NCBI GenBank assembly: GCA_947629115.1 | Contig: CANRCL010000048.1 | Coordinates: 1 to 8,659 of the forward strand | Direction of reading: 5' to 3' | DNA from: an uncultured Bacilli bacterium | Lineage (GTDB): Bacteria > Bacillota_I > Bacilli_A > RF39 > UBA660 | Length of the DNA: 8,659 bases | Shown here: positions 1 through 6,221 of the stretch, in pieces | Numbering within the stretch: position 1 is the first letter of the stretch | Layout: each line of letters opens with the position of its first letter | Notes under the pieces: generated by a model | Databases searched by the model: none | The model's input: the letters and a program-made list of their open reading frames with translations, nothing else | Told to the model about the DNA's origin: nothing | Made by a program: the position numbers and the translations under genes

Positions 1-16
1 TTGATTTTTTTGCCAT
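1..16 (-). CDS. Possible 5' end of a leftward gene (partial)
   Basis: Only five codons are visible (Met-Ala-Lys-Lys-Ser) before the window edge. An ATG at 16-14 is preceded on the minus strand by a weak GTAGGT ribosome-binding site about eight bases upstream, and farther up by an extended -10 element. A MAKKS start is common among basic proteins, including some ribosomal proteins, but five codons cannot identify the product. That a gene starts here is inferred from this layout. Confidence 0.35.
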
Positions 17-40
17 TTTAAAATACCTACTTCCGTAGAT

Positions 41-49
41 ATTTTATCA
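41..49 (-). promoter_or_regulatory. Possible extended -10 promoter of the left-edge gene
   Basis: The minus strand reads TGA followed by TAAAAT (46-41), an extended -10 form like the TGC-TATAAT seen upstream of the 262-aa gene. No good -35 hexamer lies 17 bases upstream (AATCAT). Transcription would start near position 34 and give a short leader before the ATG at 16. Weak support. Confidence 0.3.
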
Positions 50-100
50 CATTCTTCGATTTTATGATTTTATCCTGGAAAAAATAATTATTTTATTAGG

Positions 101-1348
101 TTATTTTTTTATAATAAATGGTTCTTCAATAGTACCTTTGCCATCAACAACTCTTAAATCATTTTTGATATAAAATACGGGACGATAATTATAAAAATTT
201 ACAATATCTCCAGAATTTATAAGCCCGTTTTTAGTTATATACCAAACATCATAAACCCCGGCATCTTCTGCATAACCTCTAATTGTTATAAGCAAATCAA
301 TAAAATTGTTAAATAACCATGAATTACTGCAAACGTCACTATTTTCCGAAGTAATAAAACAATTAATTCCTGTCTTTTGAACGCAATAATAATAATCATG
401 AGCATACATTAACCCAATATTTGATTTAAAAGATTTAGTTGGTTCTTCGATATATTTATAGCATTTCTTTTCATTTACTATTCCTTTATCATTTGTAATA
501 GTTTTACAATTAACTTTCTCTTGTCCTTCTTCACTTACGGAAACATTTTGACTGTATAGCATATTTTGTATGCCGCTTTCAATTCTATATATAGGGGATA
601 TATAATTAGAAGCCCCACTAAAAGATGCATAATTCATTTTTGCATAATAATAATCTTTTTCAATAATCATATCTTTTATATCTTTCGATAAACTATTATA
701 AAATGAATTTTCATTAATATTTAAGGCTTTATAAGCATTACTTTCTGGCCATTCTGTATCAATAAAATTACTATTTCCATAACTAATAGTTCCTAAACTT
801 TCTTCTTTTATTAACTTTACTTCATTATCTTCATTTATACCAATTATTCGATAACGATTATTACTATCACATTTTTCATTTAAACAAACATAGTTATCTA
901 CTTCTCCCTTTACTCCTTGATAACGATATAATCCACCTTCCATTTCATTATTTAATCCTTTGGAATTTATTTTTCTAATCGTTTCTCCTAAAGTTAATTT
1001 ATCATAATATAAATAACAATAACTTGTTTTACTTGTATCTAATAATACTATATAGTTTTCATAGTCATAATCTAATATATCTTTAATTACTTTACCATTT
1101 ATATCTGTACAACTACTCTTTTCTTTATTAAATACATAACCAATAGTAGGTAATTCATCATTGCTTTCTTCATAATCGCCTTTTCCACTTGTTTGTTCAA
1201 CCATTAAAGCAAATTGCTTTTTACTATTTTGTTCTTTTAATTTTACTTTAGGTAATTCCTTATACTCTTCTTTTTTATTAAATGTTAAGCATATACTAAC
1301 TAATCCTATAAATATTATTAAAATGATTATTATTTTATTTTTCTTCAT
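101..1348 (-). CDS. Membrane-anchored surface protein with C-terminal YRIIGI/RPVFYIKND domain
   Basis: A 415-aa protein with an N-terminal hydrophobic segment (residues 6-23) after a short KKNK stretch. It is probably a signal anchor with the rest outside the cell; C20 is not in a proper lipobox (VSIC). Residues 32-118 form a small domain shared with the 147-aa protein nearby: KQFA at 44-47, C80-x-DINGK, and TSKTSYC at 105-111, where C80 and C111 could form a disulfide. From about residue 138 a second domain follows (GGLYRYQG, then YRIIGI near 166-171), ending with RPVFYIKND at 389-397. This layout recurs in surface proteins of uncultured gut Firmicutes and resembles DUF6273-type domains; no molecular function is known to me. 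The ATG at 1348 is chosen because GGAGG lies five bases upstream; a TTG farther up overlaps that site. The gene is divergent from an XRE regulator, across a gap rich in dyad sites. Confidence 0.8.
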   Translation of the reverse strand: MKKNKIIIILIIFIGLVSICLTFNKKEEYKELPKVKLKEQNSKKQFALMVEQTSGKGDYEESNDELPTIGYVFNKEKSSCTDINGKVIKDILDYDYENYIVLLDTSKTSYCYLYYDKLTLGETIRKINSKGLNNEMEGGLYRYQGVKGEVDNYVCLNEKCDSNNRYRIIGINEDNEVKLIKEESLGTISYGNSNFIDTEWPESNAYKALNINENSFYNSLSKDIKDMIIEKDYYYAKMNYASFSGASNYISPIYRIESGIQNMLYSQNVSVSEEGQEKVNCKTITNDKGIVNEKKCYKYIEEPTKSFKSNIGLMYAHDYYYCVQKTGINCFITSENSDVCSNSWLFNNFIDLLITIRGYAEDAGVYDVWYITKNGLINSGDIVNFYNYRPVFYIKNDLRVVDGKGTIEEPFIIKK

Positions 1349-1360
1349 AACTGCCTCCAA

Positions 1361-1371
1361 AACATATTGTT
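1361..1371. promoter_or_regulatory. Dyad operator site O1 (AACA-TAT-TGTT)
   Basis: This is the first of three AACA-N3-TGTT dyads in the divergent gap. It lies in the predicted leader of the leftward surface gene, just upstream of its ribosome-binding site. A protein bound here could block elongation or loop with O2. The flanking bases make it one arm of a perfect 16-bp inverted repeat with O2 (1359-1374 and 1388-1403). Confidence 0.6.
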
Positions 1372-1383
1372 ATATTTTATTTA

Positions 1384-1412
1384 ATTTTATAACAATATGT
1401 TTTAAAAATCAA
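1384..1412 (-). promoter_or_regulatory. Promoter of the leftward 415-aa surface gene
   Basis: Read on the minus strand, a TTGATT -35 (1412-1407) and a TAAAAT -10 (1389-1384) are separated by exactly 17 bases. Transcription would start near 1377, leaving a leader of about 28 bases that contains O1 and the GGAGG site. Operator O2 fills most of the spacer, so occupancy should compete directly with RNA polymerase. Confidence 0.6.
1391..1401. promoter_or_regulatory. Dyad operator site O2 (AACA-ATA-TGTT)
   Basis: This is the second AACA-N3-TGTT dyad. It lies inside the -35/-10 spacer of the leftward promoter. Its centre is 30 bp from O1 and 25 bp from O3. The wider TATAACAATATGTTTT is the exact reverse complement of the O1 arm. 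Confidence 0.65.
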
Positions 1413-1415
1413 TAT

Positions 1416-1426
1416 AACATTTTGTT
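1416..1426. promoter_or_regulatory. Dyad operator site O3 (AACA-TTT-TGTT)
   Basis: This is the third dyad, matching O2 at 14 of 16 positions over the longer TATAACA...TGTTTT version. It sits just upstream of the rightward -10-like TATAAA at 1431-1436, where it would cover the spacer of the regulator's own promoter. That position suggests autoregulation. Confidence 0.6.
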
Positions 1427-1430
1427 TTAA

Positions 1431-1436
1431 TATAAA
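1431..1436 (+). promoter_or_regulatory. Probable -10 element of the XRE regulator gene
   Basis: TATAAA lies about 22 bases before the start codon and just ahead of the AGAGG ribosome-binding site at 1446-1450. No convincing -35 is seen 16-18 bases upstream (sequences such as TCAATA). The promoter may be weak, or its -35 region may overlap that of the divergent surface gene. Confidence 0.4.
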
Positions 1437-1457
1437 ATCTATTTTAGAGGTAAAGAT

Positions 1458-1691
1458 ATGGATAGGTTAAGAGAAATTAGAGAAGATAAAAATTTAAAAC
1501 AAAGTGACATAAGTAAATTATTAAATGTATCACAAGTAGCGTATAGTTATTATGAAATTGGCAAGAGGCAAATACCTATTGATGTTTTAAAAAAATTAGC
1601 CAAAATTTATAATGTTTCAACAGATTATTTACTCTATCTAACTGATGAAAAAAAGCCTTACCCTAAAAGTATAATTAATAAAGACAACTAA
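1458..1691 (+). CDS. Small XRE/cro-cI-type HTH transcriptional regulator
   Basis: A 77-aa protein that is almost entirely one HTH_3 domain. LREIREDKNLKQSDISKLLNVS gives helices 1 and 2, and SQVAYSYYE (25-33) is the recognition helix. IPIDVLKKLAKIYNVSTDYLLYLTD (about 39-63) is the conserved end of the fold, followed by a short basic tail. It should bind short dyads as a dimer. It has no ligand-binding or protease domain, so it looks like a simple repressor or antirepressor-type switch. The ATG has an AGAGG site seven bases upstream. Its likely targets are the three AACA-N3-TGTT sites directly upstream, controlling itself and the divergent 415-aa surface gene. The family assignment is firm; the target assignment is inference from position. 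Confidence 0.9.
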   Translation: MDRLREIREDKNLKQSDISKLLNVSQVAYSYYEIGKRQIPIDVLKKLAKIYNVSTDYLLYLTDEKKPYPKSIINKDN

Positions 1692-1724
1692 AAAAATCGT
1701 GCATATTTTTGACACGATTTTTTT
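1690..1724. terminator. Bidirectional intrinsic terminator
   Basis: The stem pairs AAAAAATCGTG (1691-1701) with CACGATTTTTT (1713-1723) around an 11-base loop, and a T run (1718-1724) completes it on the plus strand. The reverse strand also ends in a T run. It therefore serves both the rightward XRE gene, whose stop codon touches it, and the convergent 147-aa gene ending at 1748. Confidence 0.85.
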
Positions 1725-1747
1725 ATCTTTTAAATATTTGTAATTAT

Positions 1748-2191
1748 TTATCTTAATAAACCATATAATTCATCTAAAGCACATTGAACTTCTACACATT
1801 CCGTATGACTTTTAACTGGGTCATAAGTTAACATAACGGCTTGAAGTTTGTCAAAATACAAAGTACAATAGGCAGTTTTACTAGTAGTAACCGTTATACT
1901 ATTGGCAGTACCACTTAAAGCACCATCAATTTTTTGACCATTAATATCAGCACAGAAACTTCTGTCCATATTTAACACATGCCCTACTGGGAATGTATCA
2001 CTATCATATGGTTTATAATCGGCTCCCTCTTTAACATACATTGCAAATTGTTTAACATTACCATTATCTTTAATCTTAAAATGTGGTAAATCATGAGCAG
2101 ATTTATAACCATTATAATTTTTAAAAACCATCAATAATAAAACAATAAGAACTAAAATTACACATTCAATAATTTTTTTGGATTTTTTCAT
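1748..2191 (-). CDS. Short membrane-anchored paralogue of the 415-aa surface protein
   Basis: A 147-aa protein with a KK-rich start, a hydrophobic anchor at residues 7-23, and an external part. Residues 35-116 match the first domain of the 415-aa protein: KQFAMYV at 47-53, C80-ADINGQ, TSKTAYC at 103-109, then LYFDKL. The C-terminal YRIIGI/RPVFYIKND domain is absent. The protein instead ends with ECVEVQCALDELYGLLR; as I recall, VQ-ALDELY motifs usually act as a linker inside longer members of this type. The ATG at 2191 is chosen because TAGGAG ends nine bases before it; the ATG at 2200 directly abuts that site. The gene has its own promoter and ends at the shared terminator, so it looks like a complete short form or an old truncation. 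Function unknown. Confidence 0.75.
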   Translation of the reverse strand: MKKSKKIIECVILVLIVLLLMVFKNYNGYKSAHDLPHFKIKDNGNVKQFAMYVKEGADYKPYDSDTFPVGHVLNMDRSFCADINGQKIDGALSGTANSITVTTSKTAYCTLYFDKLQAVMLTYDPVKSHTECVEVQCALDELYGLLR

Positions 2192-2241
2192 TAAAACCAT
2201 CTCCTAATTATTCTTCATATTTATTTTTACACTATTAGCGT

Positions 2242-2271
2242 ATCATAGTTTTTTAAATATTGCATTAACAA
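2242..2271 (-). promoter_or_regulatory. Promoter of the 147-aa surface gene
   Basis: On the minus strand a TTGTTA -35 (2271-2266) and a TATGAT -10 (2247-2242) are separated by 18 bases. The start would be near 2235, giving a leader of about 45 bases with a TAGGAG site. No AACA-N3-TGTT dyad is present, so this gene does not seem to share the control of its larger paralogue. Confidence 0.5.
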
Positions 2272-2307
2272 ATTTAATAACTTGACATTATTTATGTAAA
2301 GATTTGT

Positions 2308-2709
2308 CTATTTACTCCTTTTCTTTTTAAAAAGTAAAGTAAAAATAATAATTAAAATTAAAAATATACTAATGGCGAGAGTTTGAACTTTATAAACATC
2401 TACCGTCTCTATATTAACAACCTCTAAACTTTTTTTATAATCATCAATACCATTAACTTGTTCTAAATCTTCTTTATAAACAGAAAAAGTATATGTAATT
2501 GTTTTATCAACATTATAAACATCAACATATACTGTATTATCGCCATATTTTAAACTATTATCCCTAATTTTAACATAACAATCTGGTTCTAATTTATAAT
2601 CAAATTCTAATGCCTCTATATCACTTGCTACTTTAACAGTATAAAAATAAGTATATTCATTAAAGGCTAATTCTAAATCACCATTTAATATTTTTAAATC
2701 CTCTATCAT
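2308..2709 (-). CDS. Cadherin-like beta-sandwich protein with C-terminal membrane anchor, probably 5'-truncated
   Basis: A 133-aa reading frame. Residues 2-80 fit the cadherin-like beta-sandwich pattern of PF12733: IEDLKILNGDLELAFNEYTYFYTVKV, then LKYGDNTVYVDVYNVDKTITYTFSVYKE. A single hydrophobic helix follows at 110-127, ending in KKKRSK. By the positive-inside rule the basic tail is cytoplasmic and the domain external, which needs an N-terminal export signal. None is present: an in-frame stop lies at 2736-2734, only eight codons before the ATG, and no ribosome-binding site precedes it. It follows hemW by 38 bases with no terminator between, so it may be co-transcribed. It is either a remnant that lost its signal peptide or a gene with an unusual start. 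No LPXTG motif is seen. Confidence 0.6.
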   Translation of the reverse strand: MIEDLKILNGDLELAFNEYTYFYTVKVASDIEALEFDYKLEPDCYVKIRDNSLKYGDNTVYVDVYNVDKTITYTFSVYKEDLEQVNGIDDYKKSLEVVNIETVDVYKVQTLAISIFLILIIIFTLLFKKKRSK

Positions 2710-2747
2710 AGTATCACTATAAATAGTTTGGCTTTAAATAGATTTAT

Positions 2748-3836
2748 TTATACTAATTTTAAAAGAATTTCATTCATTACATATATTTTTTTAGGATTAA
2801 TAAATACATTACCATCTTTATAAATTAAATCACCATTTTTAATTAAAGGTTTAATTGGGTAAACATCTTGCATATTAAGATTATATTTATTATAAAATTC
2901 TTTTAAATTAATTCCTTGCATTTTTCTTAATCCTAAAATTACTTCAAAATCCATTATATCTTCTTTACTTAAAAGAGAATCACTACTTTTATACTCTCCT
3001 TTTAAATAACTAGATAGACTTCTTGTATTATCATAACGAACTCCCGCAATATAACCAGAGGCTCCACAACCAAAACCATAATATTCTTCATTATTCCAAT
3101 AAGTAAGATTATGTTTAGATTCATAATTAGGTTTGGAAAAATTACTTACTTCATAATGATTATATCCCTCTTTATCTAATTTTTTACATATATATTCATA
3201 CATATCAGCATCAATATCTTCCGAGGTTGTTTTAGTTTTTTTATAACTTAAAAAAGTATTGTCTTCAATCATTAAACTATAAGTACTTATATGTTCCGGG
3301 TTTAAACTTAAAATCTTTTTTACATCTTCTTTTAAAGTACTTAATTTTTCATTAGGTAAAGCATAGATTAAATCGATATTTATATTATGAAAACCATATT
3401 CTCTTATTAAATCCATTTTATTTACGGTATCTTCATAATTTGTTTTACGATGCATTAATAATAAATTATCTTCATCAAAAGATTCTATTCCTATACTTAA
3501 TCGATTTACATTAAATTTCTTTAAAAGAATTAATAATTCTTCTGTTATATCTTCAATATTACATTCAAAAGTAAATTCTTCTAACTCGCTTTTATCAAAT
3601 TTATCAGTTAAAAGTAATAGAAATTCTACTTCGGTTATAGTTAAAGCACTAGGAGTACCACCACCAATATAAATGGTTTTAATTTTTTCACCCATATAAC
3701 GGTCTTCAATTTCTTCTTTTAATTGTTTTAAATAAGCAACTGCCCATTCTTGATGATATAAAACTTTACAAAAAGCACAATAAGTACAGATAGATTTGCA
3801 AAAAGGAATATGAATATAAACGGCTTTATAATCCAT
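2748..3836 (-). CDS. hemW: HemW, radical SAM heme chaperone (oxygen-independent coproporphyrinogen III oxidase-like)
   Basis: A 362-aa radical SAM protein. YIHIPFC places the cluster cysteines at C13, C17 and C20 (CX3CX2C), which bind a [4Fe-4S] cluster with SAM. GGGTP at 58-62 is the SAM-contact loop. The HNLTYWNNEEYYGFGCGASGY stretch is the HemW/HemN hallmark, and the length is near the family norm. HemW proteins bind heme and are thought to deliver it to target proteins, and they lack coproporphyrinogen oxidase activity despite older annotations. The usual CDFN after the third cysteine is CAFC here, giving an additional C23. The ATG at 3836 is chosen: it follows the preceding gene's stop by one base and has AAAGGTGG about eight bases upstream. 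A GTG at 3848 lies inside that site. lepA-hemW adjacency is conserved in Firmicutes and supports the call. Confidence 0.93.
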   Translation of the reverse strand: MDYKAVYIHIPFCKSICTYCAFCKVLYHQEWAVAYLKQLKEEIEDRYMGEKIKTIYIGGGTPSALTITEVEFLLLLTDKFDKSELEEFTFECNIEDITEELLILLKKFNVNRLSIGIESFDEDNLLLMHRKTNYEDTVNKMDLIREYGFHNINIDLIYALPNEKLSTLKEDVKKILSLNPEHISTYSLMIEDNTFLSYKKTKTTSEDIDADMYEYICKKLDKEGYNHYEVSNFSKPNYESKHNLTYWNNEEYYGFGCGASGYIAGVRYDNTRSLSSYLKGEYKSSDSLLSKEDIMDFEVILGLRKMQGINLKEFYNKYNLNMQDVYPIKPLIKNGDLIYKDGNVFINPKKIYVMNEILLKLV

Positions 3837-3837
3837 T

Positions 3838-4260
3838 TTATCTGCCACCTTTTTTATATTTATCTACATAGCCATCAATTGTACTTTGTAATTCAGTATC
3901 ATCAATACTGCGAATATTTTCTTGTAAAGTAGATTTAGGTATACCAGAAATATTGGCTAATTTTTCATAGGTTAAACCACTTAAATAAAGTTTAGCATAT
4001 TCTCTTTTTTCTTCTTCCGTTAAAGTAGTAGTTTTTCTTCCTACTTGGCCTCCTTTTTTAACTCCCATTAATTGAATTTTTAATTGGGCCAATTGTAATT
4101 TTTCGGCTAAAATCTTATCATAATTTGCATCGTTAGCATCTCTTACTTTAGCCAAATATAATTTGATAGTTCGAGGAGATTTATGAAAATGTTCACTTGC
4201 TTCTTTAATCGTATGATAATCTATTATATAACTTGCTACTTCTTTAATATAATCATTCAT
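3838..4260 (-). CDS. SpoIIID-like double helix-turn-helix DNA-binding protein
   Basis: A 140-aa protein with two apparent HTH units. The first half (1-71) follows the SpoIIID pattern: an N-terminal DYIKE, a helix pair TIKEASEHFHKSPRTIKLYL (17-36), then a helical stretch ending in GVKKGG at 66-71. The second half carries TEEEKREYAKLYLSGLTYEKLANISGIPKSTLQENIR (81-117), a resolvase- or sigma-region-4-like HTH. SpoIIID proteins are small sporulation regulators of about 90 aa, so the second unit is an addition. The ATG directly follows the lepA stop with no gap, and an AAGGAG lies 13 bases upstream inside lepA. The gene's stop is one base before hemW. Translational coupling in a lepA-regulator-hemW operon is likely. 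Its targets cannot be told from sequence; the SpoIIID relation is by pattern, not alignment. Confidence 0.7.
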   Translation of the reverse strand: MNDYIKEVASYIIDYHTIKEASEHFHKSPRTIKLYLAKVRDANDANYDKILAEKLQLAQLKIQLMGVKKGGQVGRKTTTLTEEEKREYAKLYLSGLTYEKLANISGIPKSTLQENIRSIDDTELQSTIDGYVDKYKKGGR

Positions 4261-6060
4261 TTAATCTTCGTCACTCCTTAAAATACTTAAAAATGCTTCA
4301 CTTGGTACTTCAACTCTTCCAACCATTTTCATTTTTTTCTTGCCCTCTTTTTGAGCCTCTAATAATTTTCTTTTCCGAGAAACATCACCACCATAACATT
4401 TAGCCAAAACATTTTTCCGCATTGCACTTATATCTTCTCTAGCAATTATTTTAGAACCAACACTGGCTTGAATACTTACTTGAAACATTTGTCTAGGAAT
4501 TACTTCTCTTAATTTTTTAGTTATACTTCGGCCTTTTTCATAAGCAAAATCTTTATGAATAATCATTGATAAAGCATCAACTTTTTCACCATTAAGTAAA
4601 ATATCCATTTTAACTAAATTACTTTCTTGATAACCAATTAAATCATAATCAAAAGAAGCATAACCATTAGTGCGACTTTTTAATTTATCATAAAAATCAT
4701 AAACTATTTCAGCAAGAGGCAGTTCATAATGAATATTTACTCTGGTATCATTAATATATTCTATACTTTGATATTTTCCTCTTTTATTTTGACATAGTTC
4801 CATTATACTTCCGATATAAAGAGATGGCGCAATAATATTAGTATAAATATAAGGTTCTTTTAAAATTTGAATTTTTTCTCTAGTGGGCATTTTATTCGGA
4901 TTATCCACAATTATTTTACTTCCATCAGTAAGATAGGCTTCATATACAACAGTAGGACTCGTAACAACAATGTCTAAATTAAATTCTCTTTCTAATCTTG
5001 TCGTAATAATTTCGGAATGTAAAAGTCCTAAAAAACCGGTATGAAAACCAAAACCTAAGGCTTCAGAGGTCACTGGTTCAAAAGTTAAGGAAGCATCATT
5101 TAATTTTAATTTTTCTAACGCTTCTTTTAAGGCTTCATATTTATTGGCCTCAATTGGATATATTCCGGAATAAACCATTGGTTTCATTTTTTTATAACCC
5201 GCAAGTGGTTCACTGGCTTCTTTACCAATAACTGTTATCGTATCACCAACATTAACACTAGAAATATCTTTTATTGCCCCGGCTAAAAAACCAACTTCAC
5301 CACTAGTAAGGGTGTTTAACAATTCTTCTTTAGGAGTTTTAACCCCTAATTCGGTCACTTCAAAACATTTACCAGTAGCCATCATTTTAATTTTATCTTT
5401 TACTTTAATTTCGCCCTCAACTACTTTAATTAGTAAAACTACTCCTTTATAACTATCAAAATAAGAATCATATATTAAAGCCCTCGTGGGTTTATCTTTT
5501 AAAACTTTTGGCGATTCAATTCTTTCTACTACGGCATCAAGTAAAACTTTTACTCCCTCACCAGTTTTACCACTACATAAAAGGATTTCATCTTCTTTAA
5601 AACCTAAAACATCCATTAATTCTTTTTTTACTTTTGGAATATCTGCATTAGGTAAATCTATTTTATTAATAACGGGAATAATAGTTAAATCATTTTCCAT
5701 GGCTAAATATAAATTGGCTAAAGTTTGGGCTTCAATACCTTGGGCCGCATCAACTACTAATATTGCTCCCTCACAAGCCGCTAAACTTCTACTTACTTCA
5801 TACGAAAAATCTACGTGACCTGGAGTATCAATTAAATTTAAAATATATTCTTCATTATTATAAGAATATTGTAGTTTAACCGTATTTAACTTAATGGTTA
5901 TTCCTCTTTCTCTTTCAATATCCATACTATCTAAAAGTTGGTCTTTCATTTCTCTTTTTGAAACTGCTCCGGTTAATTCCAAAATTCGATCAGCCAAAGT
6001 ACTTTTACCATGGTCAATATGAGCAATTATAGAAAAATTACGTATTTTTGTATCTGACAT
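4261..6060 (-). CDS. lepA: Elongation factor 4 (LepA), ribosome-associated GTPase
   Basis: A 599-aa translational GTPase of full family length. The G motifs are all present: AHIDHGKST (13-21), RGITIK (52-57), DTPGHVDF (78-85), NKID (132-135), and SGKTG (163-167) where SAKTG is usual. The LepA-specific C-terminal region is intact ([23 protein letters not shown], ending [11 protein letters not shown]). EF4 acts on ribosomes and affects translocation and initiation, probably under stress. The start at 6060 ([16 protein letters not shown]) matches the family; GGTGG lies six bases upstream, and an upstream in-frame start would add only nine unrelated residues. A TATGAT hexamer at 6088-6083 on the minus strand could be its -10, without a clear -35. 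The stop directly abuts the next start codon, and no terminator separates the genes down to 2748. Confidence 0.97.
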   Translation of the reverse strand: MSDTKIRNFSIIAHIDHGKSTLADRILELTGAVSKREMKDQLLDSMDIERERGITIKLNTVKLQYSYNNEEYILNLIDTPGHVDFSYEVSRSLAACEGAILVVDAAQGIEAQTLANLYLAMENDLTIIPVINKIDLPNADIPKVKKELMDVLGFKEDEILLCSGKTGEGVKVLLDAVVERIESPKVLKDKPTRALIYDSYFDSYKGVVLLIKVVEGEIKVKDKIKMMATGKCFEVTELGVKTPKEELLNTLTSGEVGFLAGAIKDISSVNVGDTITVIGKEASEPLAGYKKMKPMVYSGIYPIEANKYEALKEALEKLKLNDASLTFEPVTSEALGFGFHTGFLGLLHSEIITTRLEREFNLDIVVTSPTVVYEAYLTDGSKIIVDNPNKMPTREKIQILKEPYIYTNIIAPSLYIGSIMELCQNKRGKYQSIEYINDTRVNIHYELPLAEIVYDFYDKLKSRTNGYASFDYDLIGYQESNLVKMDILLNGEKVDALSMIIHKDFAYEKGRSITKKLREVIPRQMFQVSIQASVGSKIIAREDISAMRKNVLAKCYGGDVSRKRKLLEAQKEGKKKMKMVGRVEVPSEAFLSILRSDED

Positions 6061-6177
6061 AAGTATCCACCCATTAAATAATATCATAGATTTAACTTTT
6101 AAAAAAGAGATACTTTACACTAACATTGGCATATTTTATAGTTTTGCTTTTACTTTTTTATTATTTATTGAATTTTA

Positions 6178-6210
6178 AAAGCGAAGACATTATATTTAAC
6201 TCTTCGCTTT
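6178..6210 (-). terminator. Hairpin after the Rpn-family gene, probable weak terminator
   Basis: AAAGCGAAGA (6178-6187) pairs perfectly with TCTTCGCTTT (6201-6210) around a 13-base loop. It lies about 12 bases past the stop of the leftward Rpn-type gene. The trailing T run on the minus strand is only four long before AAAA, so termination may be partial, with some read-through toward lepA. Confidence 0.6.
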
Positions 6211-6221
6211 GTGCTTTAGAA

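Noticed and set aside
1280..1348. The 415-aa protein as a lipoprotein
   Set aside because: The residues before C20 are VSI; a small residue is needed at -1, so a signal anchor is more likely.
1404..1406. The 16-bp inverted repeat 1359-1403 as an RNA hairpin or riboswitch
   Set aside because: The predicted leftward transcript starts near 1377, inside the loop, so only one arm is transcribed; DNA operator sites explain it better.
2282..2310. TTGACA at 2282 as a plus-strand promoter
   Set aside because: The hexamer 17 bases downstream is TGTCTA, a poor -10, and no rightward gene follows.
5486..5818. 110-aa open frame on the plus strand inside lepA
   Set aside because: It lies antisense to the highly conserved LepA GTPase domain, has no recognisable domain, and shows low-complexity Ser/Thr/Lys content typical of a shadow frame.
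6061..6087. Nine-residue N-terminal extension of LepA
   Set aside because: The family starts at [21 protein letters not shown], and the GGTGG site is correctly placed for position 6060.
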